Assembly (NCBI GenBank): GCA_012845835.1
Contig: JABAKD010000002.1
Span: forward strand, 7,124,603 to 7,188,602
Reading direction: 5' to 3'
Source of the DNA: Undaria pinnatifida
Taxonomy: Eukaryota; Sar; Phaeophyceae; Laminariales; Alariaceae
DNA: 64,000 nucleotides
Shown here: positions 13,901 through 23,045 of the stretch, piece after piece
How positions within the stretch are numbered: the stretch's first letter is position 1
Layout: every line of letters begins with the position of its first letter
The notes under the pieces: model-generated
What the model was told of the DNA's origin: nothing
Databases searched by the model: none
Seen by the model: only the letters and a program-made list of their open reading frames with translations
Translations under genes and position numbers: made by a program

Positions 13901-16900
13901 TTTGATGGGATCATGCAGATAATGCCGATTCGGGCATTGTTGAAGAATCATTGGGTGTTAGACTGCATGTTCGACATAGCTGATTCGAGCGCTGTTGAAG
14001 AACCATCAAGTATTAGACTGCACGCTCGACACGAAGAAGCTGAGAAATACAGCTGCACGTCAGCCTTGCGTTAGTTTAGACGTTGGGCTGTTTGAGCGAC
14101 CTGAGAACCTGAATTCATGATGAGGTTCATTCGACAAGGTTTGATTGACCGCGCGGAGACCACATCGACGGGGCTTGCCGTGTACACTCCCCCCTCTCCC
14201 CACACCCTCCCCTGGTATATCGAAACCCTGTTATTTTACAGTTTTTAATCTCGGTGTGTGGGGCAATTACACTCGTGTTGTGCCGTATGTGAAACCCGGG
14301 GATGTCTACTTAACGTCCCCCGGTTTATGTGTACAATCGCCAGATTTCATCGACTGCGCGGAGCACCTGGTGTCCGACGGGGTCACTACTCCCGCGGGGC
14401 TTGCGGTGTGCGGCCGCAGCGCGGGGGGGCTGCTGATCGGAAACGTGGTGAACATGAGGCCCGACCTGTTCGCCGCTGCTGTGGCCGACGTCCCCTTCGT
14501 CGACCTAATGAACTCGGTGAGGGGGGGAGGGGGGGGGTCATTTCATGCCTGGCAAGTCCTGCAGTGCTGCCTGGACGCAGTCCGTAGGAGGGTGGAGGTT
14601 GACAGGGTGCATGTCGGGGAGGGGGAGAGGAGGGGGCGTACTCGTTTGTTGCTTGCCTTAAGTCATTTGACCATTTGGCCACGCATCCCTATCGAGAAGG
14701 AGCACCGTTCCTACTCCTGATAAAGACACTTCCAACATTTGGGCGCTCAGTACGTTTCTTCCGTACATTACATGAACAATGTTTTGCGTATCGTATCTCC
14801 TTCGTCTTCGGTCGTCTGTGGCGACCATCGGTCTCCTAGAATAGCGATCGTTATCTCGCCATTATACAGTGTACCAAACTTGTCCACGTCACATCCATCT
14901 ACTTTCCTCATCTCTTCCTGCAACACGTTCCGTTCCACCTTGTCCAGTTTACGTTCTCGCGCTGAGGCTGTGTGTGTGCTCAATTTGTGCATGGCCGTGG
15001 CCGTATGACCATAGACCCTCGCATCCAAACTATGCCGGGACGGAGCCCCGTTCCTGTTCCTAATAGAGACACCTCCAACATTTAGGGGGGAGTTATTGGG
15101 GCGGGTGGGGTTGGGGGGTTGGGTTGAGGGGAGGGTGGTCATGTCATGCCTGTCCGTAGTCCGTAGGAGGGAGGGGGTTGGGAAGGGTTGTGGGCTTGAG
15201 GAGGTGGGGGTTTTGGTAGGGAGCGAGTTGAGATGGGTGTGTGAAGGGTTGAGAGGTTATCGGGGGGAAAAGGTCTGTTTTTTTTTCTGTCTTTTTTTGC
15301 CCGTTTTCTGCTTTCCTCCTGTTTGTTATGTTGCGTTACTTTTTTCAGATCTTGTGGTGCACATTGTTTTGCCCTCGCCTGCTGCTTTTTTTTCGGTTGT
15401 TTGTTGTTCTGTCGCCCCCCCCCCCCCCCCGCTGTTTCCGCTTTTCGGCGCAACCCCGCACGCGCGGCATCGGGACCGACAACCACTAACAATTCAGGCT
15501 TGCGTACGAATGGAACATTTATTTTCGTATTTTGTGTTGCTCCTTGCTCCGTTATAGTCTCATCATACAAAGCCACGATAGAGGTATACCTTTTGTTGGC
15601 GAAAATGGTTTCTGAATGACGGGGCTCCTTAACCTACTAATACTATCGTCCGAAAAAAAAATAATAATAGGCCATTTTTTTTACGATTCTTGTTGCGTAC
15701 CTAGGCCATATAATTTTTCATCCGGTATGGGCGGTCCTGTATTTTTCCAAAATCAGTTTCTTGGAGAGGTATGTGATCCACAGAAAAAACGTGGTGACAC
15801 GCGTCTATCGTAGCAAGCGTCTCATGAGTACTTGCACTCGCTAACCTTCGTTCTATGCCGCCCCCTCTCCCCCACCTCCCATTCCCCCATGTTTTTTGTT
15901 GGGCAGATGGCGGACCCCAGCATCCCCTTGACCATCACTGAATGGGAGGTAATACATGCTCTAAGAGGTATCACTGCTCTTGTGACACGAGGTTTTATGG
16001 TCAAAAGACGGGATCCGTGGATTGTTTCAGGGCCGTGTCTACAGTAAACCTTTGACCCAATAAACTCGTAGAATATTTTCGCGTAGATGGACCAATTTCG
16101 TTCGTGATTCCTCGCATATGCTTTGTATATACCGTTATTATAGGTGTTGCGGTGCTTGTGCGGTTTTTAGGTATTGATAGTTTCGCATAAAGAACCGGGC
16201 TCTCTTGTTGTAATTTATTCGAAAATTCGTAAGACCTCGCGCGTATCACGTCAAAAGCAAGTCGCGAAGGCGATGGGGTCAAATTCTTAAAAACCTAGCC
16301 GTGTCGTTTTCCGTTCTGGATCGTGCCTGGTTGTTCGGCCTCCCAGGAGTGGGGAAATCCCAACGAGGGCAAGTTTTTCGACTACATGCTCTCCTACTCC
16401 CCCTACGACAATGTGCGGCGACAACCCTACCCCGCTATGCTGGTCACGGGCGGCCTGAACGACCCTAGGGTGAGTTAGAAAACGGGTTTTCAGCCAATTG
16501 TGGCGTTTCGGGGTGGGGTTGATTGGGGTGCGGTGGGGTAAGGTCCAATATGCTGTATGTTGGAGGCCGGTCTTTTTGTGCTTGTGCAAGGCTTGGCGTG
16601 GTCTTAATATTATAGTTTTAGTGTGGGGGGCTGTCAGTCCAGGGGCCAAATGACGGTCTTGTAGTATCTGTGGGTGGGATTGGATGGCGTGGGGTGATGG
16701 GTGAAGGGTGGGTGGGATGGGGGGGGGAGAGGTGAGGGTAACCCTGCCATGCTGTGGTTACGGGTAGCTTGCATGACGATAGGGTGAGTGAAGTAATGGT
16801 CGGTCACTCGTCGCCTCTTGTTTTCGGGCTGGTCTAGAGAGGTGGGAGGGGGGAGGGGGGGGTGTTGGTGTTGGTGTTGGTGTTACTGGAGCTGTTGTTG

Positions 16901-19338
16901 CTGCTGCTGCGGTTGTTGTTGTTGCTGTTGTAATTGTTGGCGTTAGTGTTGGCGTTAGTGTTGGTGGTTGTCTTGTTTTGCTGTTGCTGCTGCGGTTGGT
17001 GTTGGTGGTGATGACGTTGGTGTTCGTGTTGTTGTTCCCAGTAATTTGTTTCTTTGTTTTGTCCTTGGTCATTGGACGCTTTCTGGAGGTCTTGCAAACC
17101 CCTCTCACCCTAACTAACCTTCCTCCGTATTATTTATTGCTTCTCGCTCTTCTTTCTTGTTCTTGTTCTTGTTCTTATTTTTATCATTGGCTATAGGTGG
17201 CATACTGGGAGCCTTGCAAATGGGTGTCGAAACTAAGGGATATGTCCACCACCGACAAGCCTCTTTACCTCAAGATTGGTGAGTTTCAGAAACACTGACA
17301 AGTGCAGTAAGGATATTTCGAGCTTGACACTGGTAATCAGATCCGTCATTGGTATGCCAGAAAGTATGCACAAGGCGCCGAAGTCCGCCTCACAAGCGTT
17401 TCTTAGTATGATGGTGCTCACCCTTTATGAGATTCGCCGAACACCCCACGGCGCTTCGCGGTTGGTGCAAGCAATGCCTGCTTGGTTGGTGAAAACCCGA
17501 CATGCTTCGTCCCGGCATTGTGGGGCTGCGAGGGTCTGTGGTGTTGAGCACTACGGCCATGCATGATGTTGACCAACACCCCCTCCCACCCTCGTCTCGC
17601 ATTGAGTCTGTTCCAAATTATCTGTTTTATGGTTTAATCATGGTTGACCCCTTTGAGTCTTTAGATGGGAAATGTATCGGAAACGTTACGATTGAAGCAT
17701 CGCCCACACGACGCAACAACCCCTCGCAAGGATACAACTTTTCATGGGCTTGTAAGCCTTGAGCTTTTTATGGGCTATTCTTAACCCCTTAAGGGGTTGA
17801 TCCTTTAAGGGGTTACAACCAGTGGGTTATTTCTATCCCTTTGAAGGGCCATAACCTTTTAAAGGGTTATTGTGTAACCCTTACCATTTAAGGGTACCCA
17901 TGTAAGGGTTTTATGTGTAACCTTTTAATGGGTAGTTAAAACCTTGTAGGGTTATTTATAACCTTCTTGGGGTTATTTCCACCCTTTTAGAGGTTGTTTA
18001 TAACGTTTTAAGAGCTATTTATGGCCCAACCCTTGATGGGTAATAACCCCCATAACCCTATAACCTGCATAACCCACCTAGGGTTAGGGTTAGGGTTATG
18101 GGGATTATAACTCCTCTGGGGCTTCAGAGGGTAAAACGATTGCAACATCGGCCACACGAAGCAGCCCCTTCTGCTGTGGTAAAGGATGTGTCCGACGTGT
18201 AGCCAAACGGGGGTAGATGTACGACACGCGCGCAGCATAAACGACACGTGTACTGTGGCACGCTCTTTTTTATAAGGTTGAGAAAGACCGCACTGCTACC
18301 AAGTGTTGGTTGCAATACCTGGGCGTTCGGGACGGCGACGGGTCATGACACGTGCTACGATGGCGGCAGCAATTTTGGCTAAAAATAAACTGAATGACCG
18401 GGCTCCTTAGCCCCAATTCCTCGGGAAATCGTTCTTTGTTGGCGACACGTTTCGTTTTTTTCCTAGGTTATCGGTGTGTTCACCGGGGAACACTTTTGAG
18501 TTTCTCCAAGTTAGGTTTTTGGTGAGGTATAGCAAGCCTTAGCTCCTCAAGGGAAGGCCAGAAAAAAAAATGGTGCACGTCTATCGTAGCACCCGTGTCA
18601 TGTATGACCCCTTCAGACGCGTGCTACGACGGAGGTAGCACTTTTCGTCTGAAATGGTTTCCTGCATGGCGGGTCATTTTTTTTTTTTGCGCGATTCTCG
18701 TCGTGCACCTAGGCCGTAAGATTTGTCGTCCGGTATGTAGGCAGTTTTATCTTTCGGTCAAATTCAGTTTTTGGGAGAGGTATGTCTTGAGCTCCCAAAT
18801 TGAGGGGTAGTATTAAGAAAAAAAGTGGTGTACCTCTATCGTAGCACGCGTCTTCTTTCTACTGCGCACACGTTGTTGGGGACAAACTGTTGGTTCGTGA
18901 AAAGGTAGTAATCCCCTCTGAAGCCCAATAGGGTTGTCATGACAGTAACACCTACCCCCACGATGTTGCCATATTTTAGCCGATTACCTGAACACCCCCC
19001 CCCCTCTCTCCCCAGCAGCTTTCCGTCTCGAGAGGGATGCGTGGTCAACCGGTCAAATGACAAAGGCAAGGGCAAGCAATACATGAGTACCCCCCCCCCC
19101 CCCCCCCCTGCTCTCCCCCGCCTTCCTCTACCTCCTCACAAACGTCCTCTCGCTCTCATTGCCAGACATGTCTGCGGGGCACTTCAGCGCAAGCGACCGT
19201 TACAAACACATGAAAGAGCAGGCTTTCGAGTACGCGTTCGTGTTGGAAACTCTGGGATGTGTTTCTCTCGTTTCGCCCTCATCGGGAGGGGGGGCTGGAT
19301 CGACCACAGCCCCGGGTTTCCCGCGTTCAAATTTGTAG
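1291..19338 (+). CDS. OPB: Oligopeptidase B-like serine peptidase (S9A family), 17 exons, 5' end outside window
   Basis: Exons read as 1291-1410, 2789-2908, 3752-3811, 4156-4223, 5647-5707, 6198-6281, 6724-6800, 7779-7880, 8931-9119, 9716-9812, 10589-10716, 11003-11124, 14344-14516, 15907-15948, 16347-16469, 17197-17278 and 19166-19338. Phases join to 606 residues with stop TAG at 19336. Exons 1-10 give the beta-propeller and exons 11-17 the alpha/beta-hydrolase domain, with [37 protein letters not shown] and YSPYDN. Triad candidates are Ser at 14418-14420, Asp at 16461-16463 and His at 19180-19182; their spacing (85 and 35 residues) matches the bacterial enzyme as I recall it. The family cleaves short peptides after Arg or Lys. 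About 97 N-terminal residues must lie before position 1; I see no exon in 1-1290. Donors after exons 2 and 7 are GC. The tail after His runs ~17 residues longer than expected, so the last exon's end is less certain. Confidence 0.9.
1455..1680 (+). repeat. Dispersed repeat family A, copy 1 (in peptidase intron 1)
   Basis: Diverged ~225-bp copy with the family hallmarks in order: CGTAGTC..GACCATAGAC, a GCACGTCGG..TTTTCAC stretch, CAGGCAGGCATTGC, GGCGAGTCGCATGAAGG and a closing GCACCTTG..TACTTTC. Better copies are at 32,755-33,045 and 53,505-53,790. Confidence 0.75.
1849..2170 (+). repeat. GGGTC pentanucleotide and related minisatellite
   Basis: About nine perfect GGGTC units lie at 1886-1929, followed by mixed GACCCGACCCG(T)GA units separated by A/T-rich spacers such as GATATTTTGAAAG. 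The same composite recurs around 33,380-33,940 and 36,080-36,290. Two ~130-bp tandem blocks start with CCCCGCTCC(C/G)AACCCCCGGA at about 1818 and 1961. Confidence 0.75.
2549..2615 (+). repeat. Decayed duplicate of peptidase exon 2 5' part
   Basis: TACGACGTTCGTCAATTTCC onward parallels the exon 2 start at 2789 (TACGACGTGAAATTCC, then GGGACATCGC and AACATCGTCGTGAAGA). Small indels break the frame, so this is an intronic relic, about 240 bp upstream of the real exon. Confidence 0.8.
2925..3480 (+). repeat. (GTT/GGTG)n low-complexity tract in intron 2
   Basis: Degenerate GGTGTT, GGTGGT, then GTTGCT/CTGTTG repeats on the sense strand. The apparent open frames here in several phases are a by-product of the triplet periodicity. 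Confidence 0.85.
4895..4942 (+). repeat. (TTG)n microsatellite in intron 4
   Basis: About 14 tandem TTG/GTT triplets. The intron spans 4224-5646 and holds no other recognisable feature before the next tract. Confidence 0.85.
5219..5590 (+). repeat. GGTGTTG/GCTGCT repeats in intron 4
   Basis: Degenerate hexanucleotide GGTGTT runs, then CCGCCG and (GCT)n near 5536-5590. Sense-strand G/T-rich like the other peptidase introns. Confidence 0.8.
5735..6110 (+). repeat. Degenerate CTACTGCACAA minisatellite in intron 5
   Basis: Diverged ~14-22 bp units built on CTACTGCACAA/ATCTACTGCA; period and identity decay along the tract. Confidence 0.5.
7476..7700 (+). repeat. Two upstream copies of peptidase exon 8 5' part
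   Basis: Copies start at 7476 (after TTTCAG) and 7637 (after TTTTAGAG) and parallel the real exon at 7779 (after TTTTGCAG). The second keeps an open frame ([15 protein letters not shown]) close to the real [15 protein letters not shown]. Flanks such as TCATTGGCTTGACACG are duplicated too, giving periods of ~161 and 142 bp. Confidence 0.9.
7985..8445 (+). repeat. Three downstream copies of peptidase exon 8 3' part
   Basis: Copies end at donor-like sites at 8050 (CAG|GTAAAG), 8207 (CAG|GTTACG) and 8434 (CAG|GTGACG), paralleling the real donor at 7881. The first two keep open frames ([17 protein letters not shown] and [17 protein letters not shown]) against the real [18 protein letters not shown]. 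Each has an AG just upstream, so they could be spliced as alternative exons. The third is decayed. Confidence 0.9.
8459..8575 (+). repeat. Degenerate GGCTA/GACTAG repeat in intron 8
   Basis: Short diverged units around GCCGACTGGCTA, GACTAGTGAGTAGCC and GCGACTAGCTG. Nothing else is seen between this and exon 9. Confidence 0.4.
9183..9410 (+). repeat. Exon 9 3' edge duplicate within GGTGTT repeats
   Basis: At 9272-9335 GGGTACCAGTCGACGG..GTGGACACCATGTGAGGAGG parallels the exon 9 end and donor (GGGTACCAGTCGATGG..GACACCAAGTGAGAAAGG, 9060-9130). The rest is GGTGGT/GGTGTT low-complexity sequence. Confidence 0.75.
9595..9630 (+). repeat. Possible duplicate of exon 10 5' edge
   Basis: GCAGGGTCCTGCTGAGGGTGG resembles exon 10's start at 9716 (AGAGGGTCCTACTGAAGGAG). 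Short and diverged. Confidence 0.45.
9836..10255 (+). repeat. (GGTGTT)n/(GGTGGT)n tract in intron 10
   Basis: About 420 bp of sense-strand GGTGTTGGTGGT-type repeats immediately after the exon 10 donor (GAG|GTGACC at 9813). The long antisense frame rich in His/Gln is repeat-driven. Confidence 0.85.
10318..10425 (+). repeat. Upstream copy of peptidase exon 11 5' edge
   Basis: CTGATGCCAGCTCTG..CCTCCCACCCC..TGTACCTGGTGCCAG..GTCGGAAGGATGAGT parallels CTGATGCCGGCTCTG..TGTACCAGGTTCCGG..ACCGGAAGGATGTTT at 10530-10621. The acceptor AG of the real exon is TG in this copy, so it cannot be used at that site. Confidence 0.8.
11271..11440 (+). repeat. Two downstream copies of peptidase exon 12 3' edge
   Basis: TTCCTTACCAAGCGCACCAC (11274) then TTGGAAGGTGGC, and a more decayed CAGCGCAGTACCTTCCAAAG (11413), follow the real edge TTCCTCACCAAGCGCACCAC at 11097 and TTCGAAGGTAAT. 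The first keeps a GGTGGC donor-like site. Confidence 0.85.
11461..11485 (+). repeat. Poly(C) homopolymer
   Basis: 25 consecutive C residues, the longest mononucleotide C run I noticed in the window. Confidence 0.9.
11582..11660 (+). repeat. Upstream copy of peptidase exon 13 5' part
   Basis: After GTGCAGCCAG the sequence encodes [20 protein letters not shown], against [20 protein letters not shown] in the real exon at 14344. Acceptor and frame are intact, but the frame stops before the catalytic serine. It lies 2.75 kb upstream of its parent; the intervening intron holds repeats only. Confidence 0.9.
11885..12165 (-). repeat. Dispersed repeat family A, copy 2
   Basis: Nearly full-length reverse copy: GTGGCCACACCAGAAAATAA at one end, CCTTGGTGCGACTCGCCGA, GGCGCTTCGCGC, GGTTGGTGAAAACCCGACG, CGAGGGTCTATGGTCATACG, ending GAGTACACCCCCCCCC. 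It sits in peptidase intron 12. Confidence 0.85.
12170..14140. other. Gene-free part of peptidase intron 12
   Basis: Contains a diverged family-E copy (12,300-12,400). A ~56-bp direct repeat lies around 13,926-14,032 (GTTGAAGAA(T/C)CAT..GTTAGACTGCA-type units). An open frame at 13,204-13,560 has no recognisable domain and its composition gives no support for a gene. Confidence 0.6.
14142..14195 (+). repeat. Decayed third copy of exon 13 5' part
   Basis: TTGACCGCGCGGAG then ATCGACGGGGCTTGCCGTGT resembles exon 13 (TCGACTGCGCGGAG..GGGGCTTGCGGTGT) with an internal deletion. About 200 bp upstream of the real exon. Confidence 0.6.
14630..14985 (+). repeat. Dispersed repeat family B, copy 1
   Basis: Begins after a G-rich run at GCGTACTCGTTTGTTGCTTGCC, then CATTTGACCATTTGGCCACG, GGAGCACCGTTCCTACT, ACACTTCCAACATTTGG, GGCGACCATCGGTCTCCTAG and CATCTCTTCCTG. 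It parallels 51,925-52,330 over about 350 bp. A partial family-A segment (14,985-15,045) is fused to its end. Confidence 0.8.
15571..15822 (+). mobile_element. Family C MITE-like element, copy 1
   Basis: About 250 bp, non-coding. It starts near CACGATAGAGGTATACC and ends with CGTCTATCGTAGCAAGCGTC, an imperfect terminal inverted repeat. The interior shares TGAATGACGGGGCTCCTTAA, ACCTAGGCCAT and AAATCAGTTT with the other copies. No transposase is present, so mobility would depend on an outside enzyme. Confidence 0.75.
16745..16795 (+). repeat. Downstream copy of peptidase exon 15 3' edge
   Basis: AACCCTGCCATGCTGTGGTTACGGGTAG..GCATGACGATAGGGTGAGTG parallels the exon 15 end (CCCGCTATGCTGGTCACGG..CTGAACGACCCTAGGGTGAGTT, 16,433-16,475). 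The copy has lost the frame through the catalytic Asp region but keeps GGGTGAGT. Confidence 0.8.
16858..17040 (+). repeat. GGTGTT/GTTGCTGCT tract in intron 15
   Basis: Hexanucleotide GGTGTT and triplet GTT/GCT repeats on the sense strand, then a TTGTTC run near 17,156-17,180 just before exon 16. Confidence 0.8.
17335..17570 (-). repeat. Dispersed repeat family A, copy 3
   Basis: Reverse copy in peptidase intron 16: GTCATTGGTATGCCAGAAAG, AGGCGCCGAAGTCCGCC, GGCGCTTCGCGG, TTGGTGCAAGCAATGCC, GTTGGTGAAAACCCGAC and CGAGGGTCTGTGG. Confidence 0.85.
17770..18110. repeat. Palindromic AACCCTTTTAAGGGTTAT satellite
   Basis: About a dozen diverged ~25-bp units of the form ACCCTTTAAGGGGTTAT, each nearly self-complementary, ending in CCTAGGGTTAGGGTTAGGGT. 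No gene. Confidence 0.75.
18347..18601 (+). mobile_element. Family C MITE-like element, copy 2
   Basis: Starts GACACGTGCTACGATGGCGG and ends CCTCTATCGTAGCACC; the interior includes TGAATGACCGGGCTCCTTAG and GAAAAAAAAATGGTGCACG-like sequence. It is followed directly by copy 3. Confidence 0.75.
18616..18852 (+). mobile_element. Family C MITE-like element, copy 3
   Basis: About 237 bp bounded by GACGCGTGCTACGACGGAGG and CCTCTATCGTAGCACGCGTC, a near-perfect terminal inverted repeat. The interior has GCACCTAGGCCGTAAGATTT, ATTCAGTTTTTGGGAGAGGT and TGTCTTGAGCTCCC. This is the clearest pair of ends in the window. Confidence 0.85.
19020..19092 (-). repeat. Family B terminal fragment
   Basis: CCGTCTCGAGAGGGATGCGT..GGTCAAATGAC..AAGCAATACATGAGTACCCC is the reverse of the family-B start, ending at a poly(C) run just upstream of the last peptidase exon. 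Confidence 0.7.
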
Positions 19339-19790
19339 GGAATTGTGAGCGGGGGGATGGATCGACCATACCCCCGGGTTTTCGGTGTTCTACCGTTGTA
19401 GGGTAATTGTGGGGAGGGGCTGGATCGACCACGGACCCGGTTTCTCGCGTTCGAACGTGTAGGGGAGTTATGGGTGGGGTGCGGTTAGGTGGGGTGGGGT
19501 GGGGTGGGGTGGGGTGGGGTGGGGTGGGGTGGGGTGGGTTTCAAATACGCATTTGTGGAACCCCCGTGATGCCCCCCTGTCGTTTCGTCCCCGTCGAAGC
19601 CTTCGCGGGGGGGAGGGCTAGATCGGTCACAGCCCTGCGTTTCCTGTGTTCGACCTTGAAGGGATATGGGTGGGGCAGGGTGGGGTGGGGGGTGGGGAGG
19701 GGTGGGGCCGTCGGTTATTCTGCGGGGCGGAGATCGACCACACCCCCGGGTTACCCGCGCTCGCACTCGTAGGGGAATGTGGGCGGGGCG
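19296..19790 (+). repeat. GGATCGACCAC minisatellite and GGGGT runs
   Basis: Five ~57-60 bp units (starts near 19,296, 19,357, 19,421, 19,619 and 19,732) built on GATCGACCAC..CCCCGGGTTTCCCGCG..TTCG..TGTAGGG, with (GGGGT)n between the third and fourth. The first unit overlaps the inferred C-terminal codons of the peptidase. Confidence 0.8.
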
Positions 19791-20109
19791 GGGTGGGGTA
19801 GGATGAGATGGGATGGGGTGGCGTAGGGCGGGTGGCAGGCCTATTTGTCGTCCGCTGGCGGTCTTGATTGTTGCTGTTGGGCGACCACCGCGCAATTTTG
19901 TTGGCTTAGTACCTGTGCTTATGGTTCTGCGTTAACAGTCTGCATTGACGGTGGCTTATACTTTTTTTGGCGCTGTGTGGAGACTTTATGCTCTGTGGAG
20001 AGGAGAGGCTGTTGGTGTGGGAACTTGACCCTCTCTGTGTTCACGTACTCGCTGCATGTTCCCAAATTCGGCGGGGGGCACCCTCGTGTTTTTGCCAGTA
20101 GAAGGGTTA

Positions 20110-20330
20110 ATTAAGGACGAGGATATATGAAGAGGGAGGGCAGGACGGGGGGAGGAACGGAGGAGGGGGAGATATGGGGTGAAAGGGATAGGGAGGAAGG
20201 GTGCCAGAAACAGGAAGAGGCAGGGAGGGAGAGATGGGAAGGAGGGAGGGGAGGGGAGGGGGGAGGAAAAGAGGGAGGTGATAAGAGAATAGGGAGTGGG
20301 GGTGGGGGAGAGAGGAAACATGGTGGGAAA
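20110..20330 (+). repeat. Polypurine tract
   Basis: About 220 bp almost entirely A/G on this strand (GGGAGG-, GGAGGGG- and GGAAGG-type units), capable of triplex or other non-B structure. No coding support. Confidence 0.8.
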
Positions 20331-22190
20331 TTGTCAAATTGGGGTATACCCCCGTGTTTTTGGGTCGTTTGGAGGTATAGAGAGAACATAAAGCACGCCC
20401 GCGGAACGTGTCCGCGCTTGCCCCAAATCGCGTAAACAAATATGACGCGCTGTCGAGACACCCGCAGCCCATGCCGATCTCGCACGCCATTGTTCGTTCT
20501 TTTTCGGGTGCACTAGGGGGCTACCGGGACCGCGGCGAAAGAGGGGGCAAAATAATACCCCCTTTTGACTCGTACAACATGGGGGGGTATACCCCCTCAA
20601 ATGTACTCAATTTATCTGTTACCCCCACTTGACCACATTTCTACCCCTTTTGACCGGAAGCCATACCCCCTTTTGACCAATTATGACACCTTCAAAAGCG
20701 AGTACATCGAGGACGGCTACGCGTCACCGCCCAACAGCCCGAATAGGCCACGAGCGTAGCATCCAGCAGGTACGAGTAGCTGCGATCGTTTATCTCCGAA
20801 AAAATGACGAAACAAGAAACAAACAAAACAACAAAACAAATTTTAAAAGCACGGACATGAATGGTAAAATTGTTTGCCTCTTGGGAAATGGAATGGGAGA
20901 ACCAGGACACATGCCCTACTGTCACCAGGTCGTGGGTACGTGCCGGTCGGGGTGCTCCGCTCGGTGCCTTGTTTGTCGGGTCGGGGGGAACACACGCTAA
21001 TATCGAAGCATTGACAACGAAGACAGTAATCAACCTTATAGCAAGCCTGCGCCCATGGCTATCGAAGATCAAAGCAATTGCATCCTCTTATCCATCACCG
21101 AGAACGCTACGAAGGCTAAATGACATCGTTACCGTTTCGAAATTATACGATATGGGAATAGACGCACTGCAACAGCAGTAGCAGATGCCCCGCCATAGTG
21201 CCGGTTGCCCGCGTAAGTGCCTGTGAAATCGCTTGGTACAGATGTGTACAACAACCAGTACTGAAACTATAGGGAGTAGTGTCAGTTGTCGCTATAGTAG
21301 GGCCGGTCTTTTACGGCTAGCACTATTGAAGGGTCAGAACATCACCGGTATATGGCATATACGAGCACTGATAGTGCTGCTTGCGGCCTCTGTTCGGTTC
21401 CCCTTTTCCCTTCGTTTGTGTTGGCTTTTGTTTGGTTGTTCTTTCGAGTTGTCGTTGCCGGTAACTATTGATAGTGTAGTTGCCTTCGTGTTGTCGTTAC
21501 CCGCAATACCTTTGGGTTGTCGATAGTCTTACCGTGACGTGCATATTGTAACTAGACTGTGTGTGGTTGCACCCCCCCCCCCCCCCCCAACAACCCCTTG
21601 CGAAATGAGTAACCCCCCCCCCGCCCGAACCCCTTGTGCCCCTGACTAGAGATCTCTCATGCTCCCTGGCCCACGAACCCACGGCAAGGAAGAACAACAG
21701 AATGAAGCCAACACAAACGAAGGGAAAAGGATAACCAAACAGAGGCCGCAAGCAGAACCATCAGCGCTCGTATAAAGAAGTTCTGCGCTGATTGGTCCTT
21801 CAATAGTGCCGGTATTTACGGGGGTACGTGAAGGAAGAAGTACCCCCGGTCGGGGGTACCAGGTTTACGCGTACCCTCGACGTACAGCCGTGACGTGTGC
21901 GCCCCGACGACTATAATCACCCGCGCAGCCGCCCCTCCATCGAATATATGCAGATCGTCAACAACTCTGGGAAACCCCAACCAACGGCAGCCGGGCACCT
22001 TCCTCGCCGACTGACAAGGCGGTGGTGGGGCAACTGCCGCTTCTCCGCCAACAGCACTTGCTGCGAGCACCCGAGGCTCTGAAGACACCCGTGCAATACC
22101 ACGTCTCCCCGCTCCCTGCCCCAACTCCCCCCCCCCCCCCCCAGTCCAATCCCTAACTACTTGCTTAGGCACTGATCCTCTTGCTACAGT
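20331..22190. other. Intergenic stretch without a recognised gene
   Basis: Short open frames only. Three CCCCCTTTTGACC-type units lie at 20,566-20,680. A frame ending SEYIEDGYASPPNSPNRPRA (stop at ~20,759) looks protein-like and could be an alternative last exon of the upstream peptidase, but nothing proves it. Poly(C) tracts are at 21,571-21,588 and 21,613-21,621. Confidence 0.4.
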
Positions 22191-23045
22191 GATTGGCTTG
22201 TGGCGTGGGCAAGAGGAGACCTAGATGCCGAGCCCCACCGGGGTGCTCCACTCGACGTCTTCCCGCCATGAACAACACCCCTGTCGATTATCGCCGAGAC
22301 TCCAGACATTGCTAACCTGGGCTACTTCTCGACGACTACGGCTACCAGCGGTTCCGGTTCACACGGAACTGCTGTTTCGTCTACCGGGCCATCGCCCCCT
22401 GAGCCCGCCTCGACCCCAGGTTGGCTGCTCCTTACGCGCTCGTCCTTGGGCGTGCACTCTACCAGTGACAACATTAGAGCCTCGAACGACGGGTTCTTAC
22501 CAGCTGCCACGGTGTTGACAGCACCGCTGCTCCTAAGACGGTCCAGTATTAAAGCGGACGGCTCGTGATCACAGTCGACCAGGACATACTCTGAGCCCCC
22601 TGCTCAGTTATCCTCGCCGGTCCAGCGCAGTGCGTGGACTCAGACCACAGGATCGGCATGCCCTAGCGAGTACATTCACTTTCTCCGAACGTCTCAAGGC
22701 CCCCAGGGTATCCCCACCCGGCGTACGCGCCATCGCGTGGACCCTCCCGGTAACCCGGCTTGGCCGAACAACTCCCCCGCGAACTCGAGGGTTCCCGTCA
22801 GCCCCGCCCGGTCGAACCTGACTCCACCCCCGACAACCCACCTGGTTTAACCTAACTCCACCCCCGACTACACCAAATGGCGATAACACCAACAATCGCC
22901 GCCCCCCCCCCCCACCCCTACCAGACGACTCGCCCTCGCCAGTACACGACACCGCAGACCCCCCCCGAATCTTTCCATTTCTTCTTGAACTCCTCGCCCG
23001 TCTTCTCGATATGATACACCTGTGCGACATTGAGCACAAGGCGTC
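22190..23045 (+). other. Ser/Thr/Pro-rich coding-like sequence upstream of the NADAR segment
   Basis: A stop-free frame from about 22,275 to 22,568 is rich in S, T, P and G (ends RRSSIKADGS). The GC-rich composition continues into the NADAR domain. It could be the gag-like start of the retroelement; no nucleocapsid motif was seen. Confidence 0.35.
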
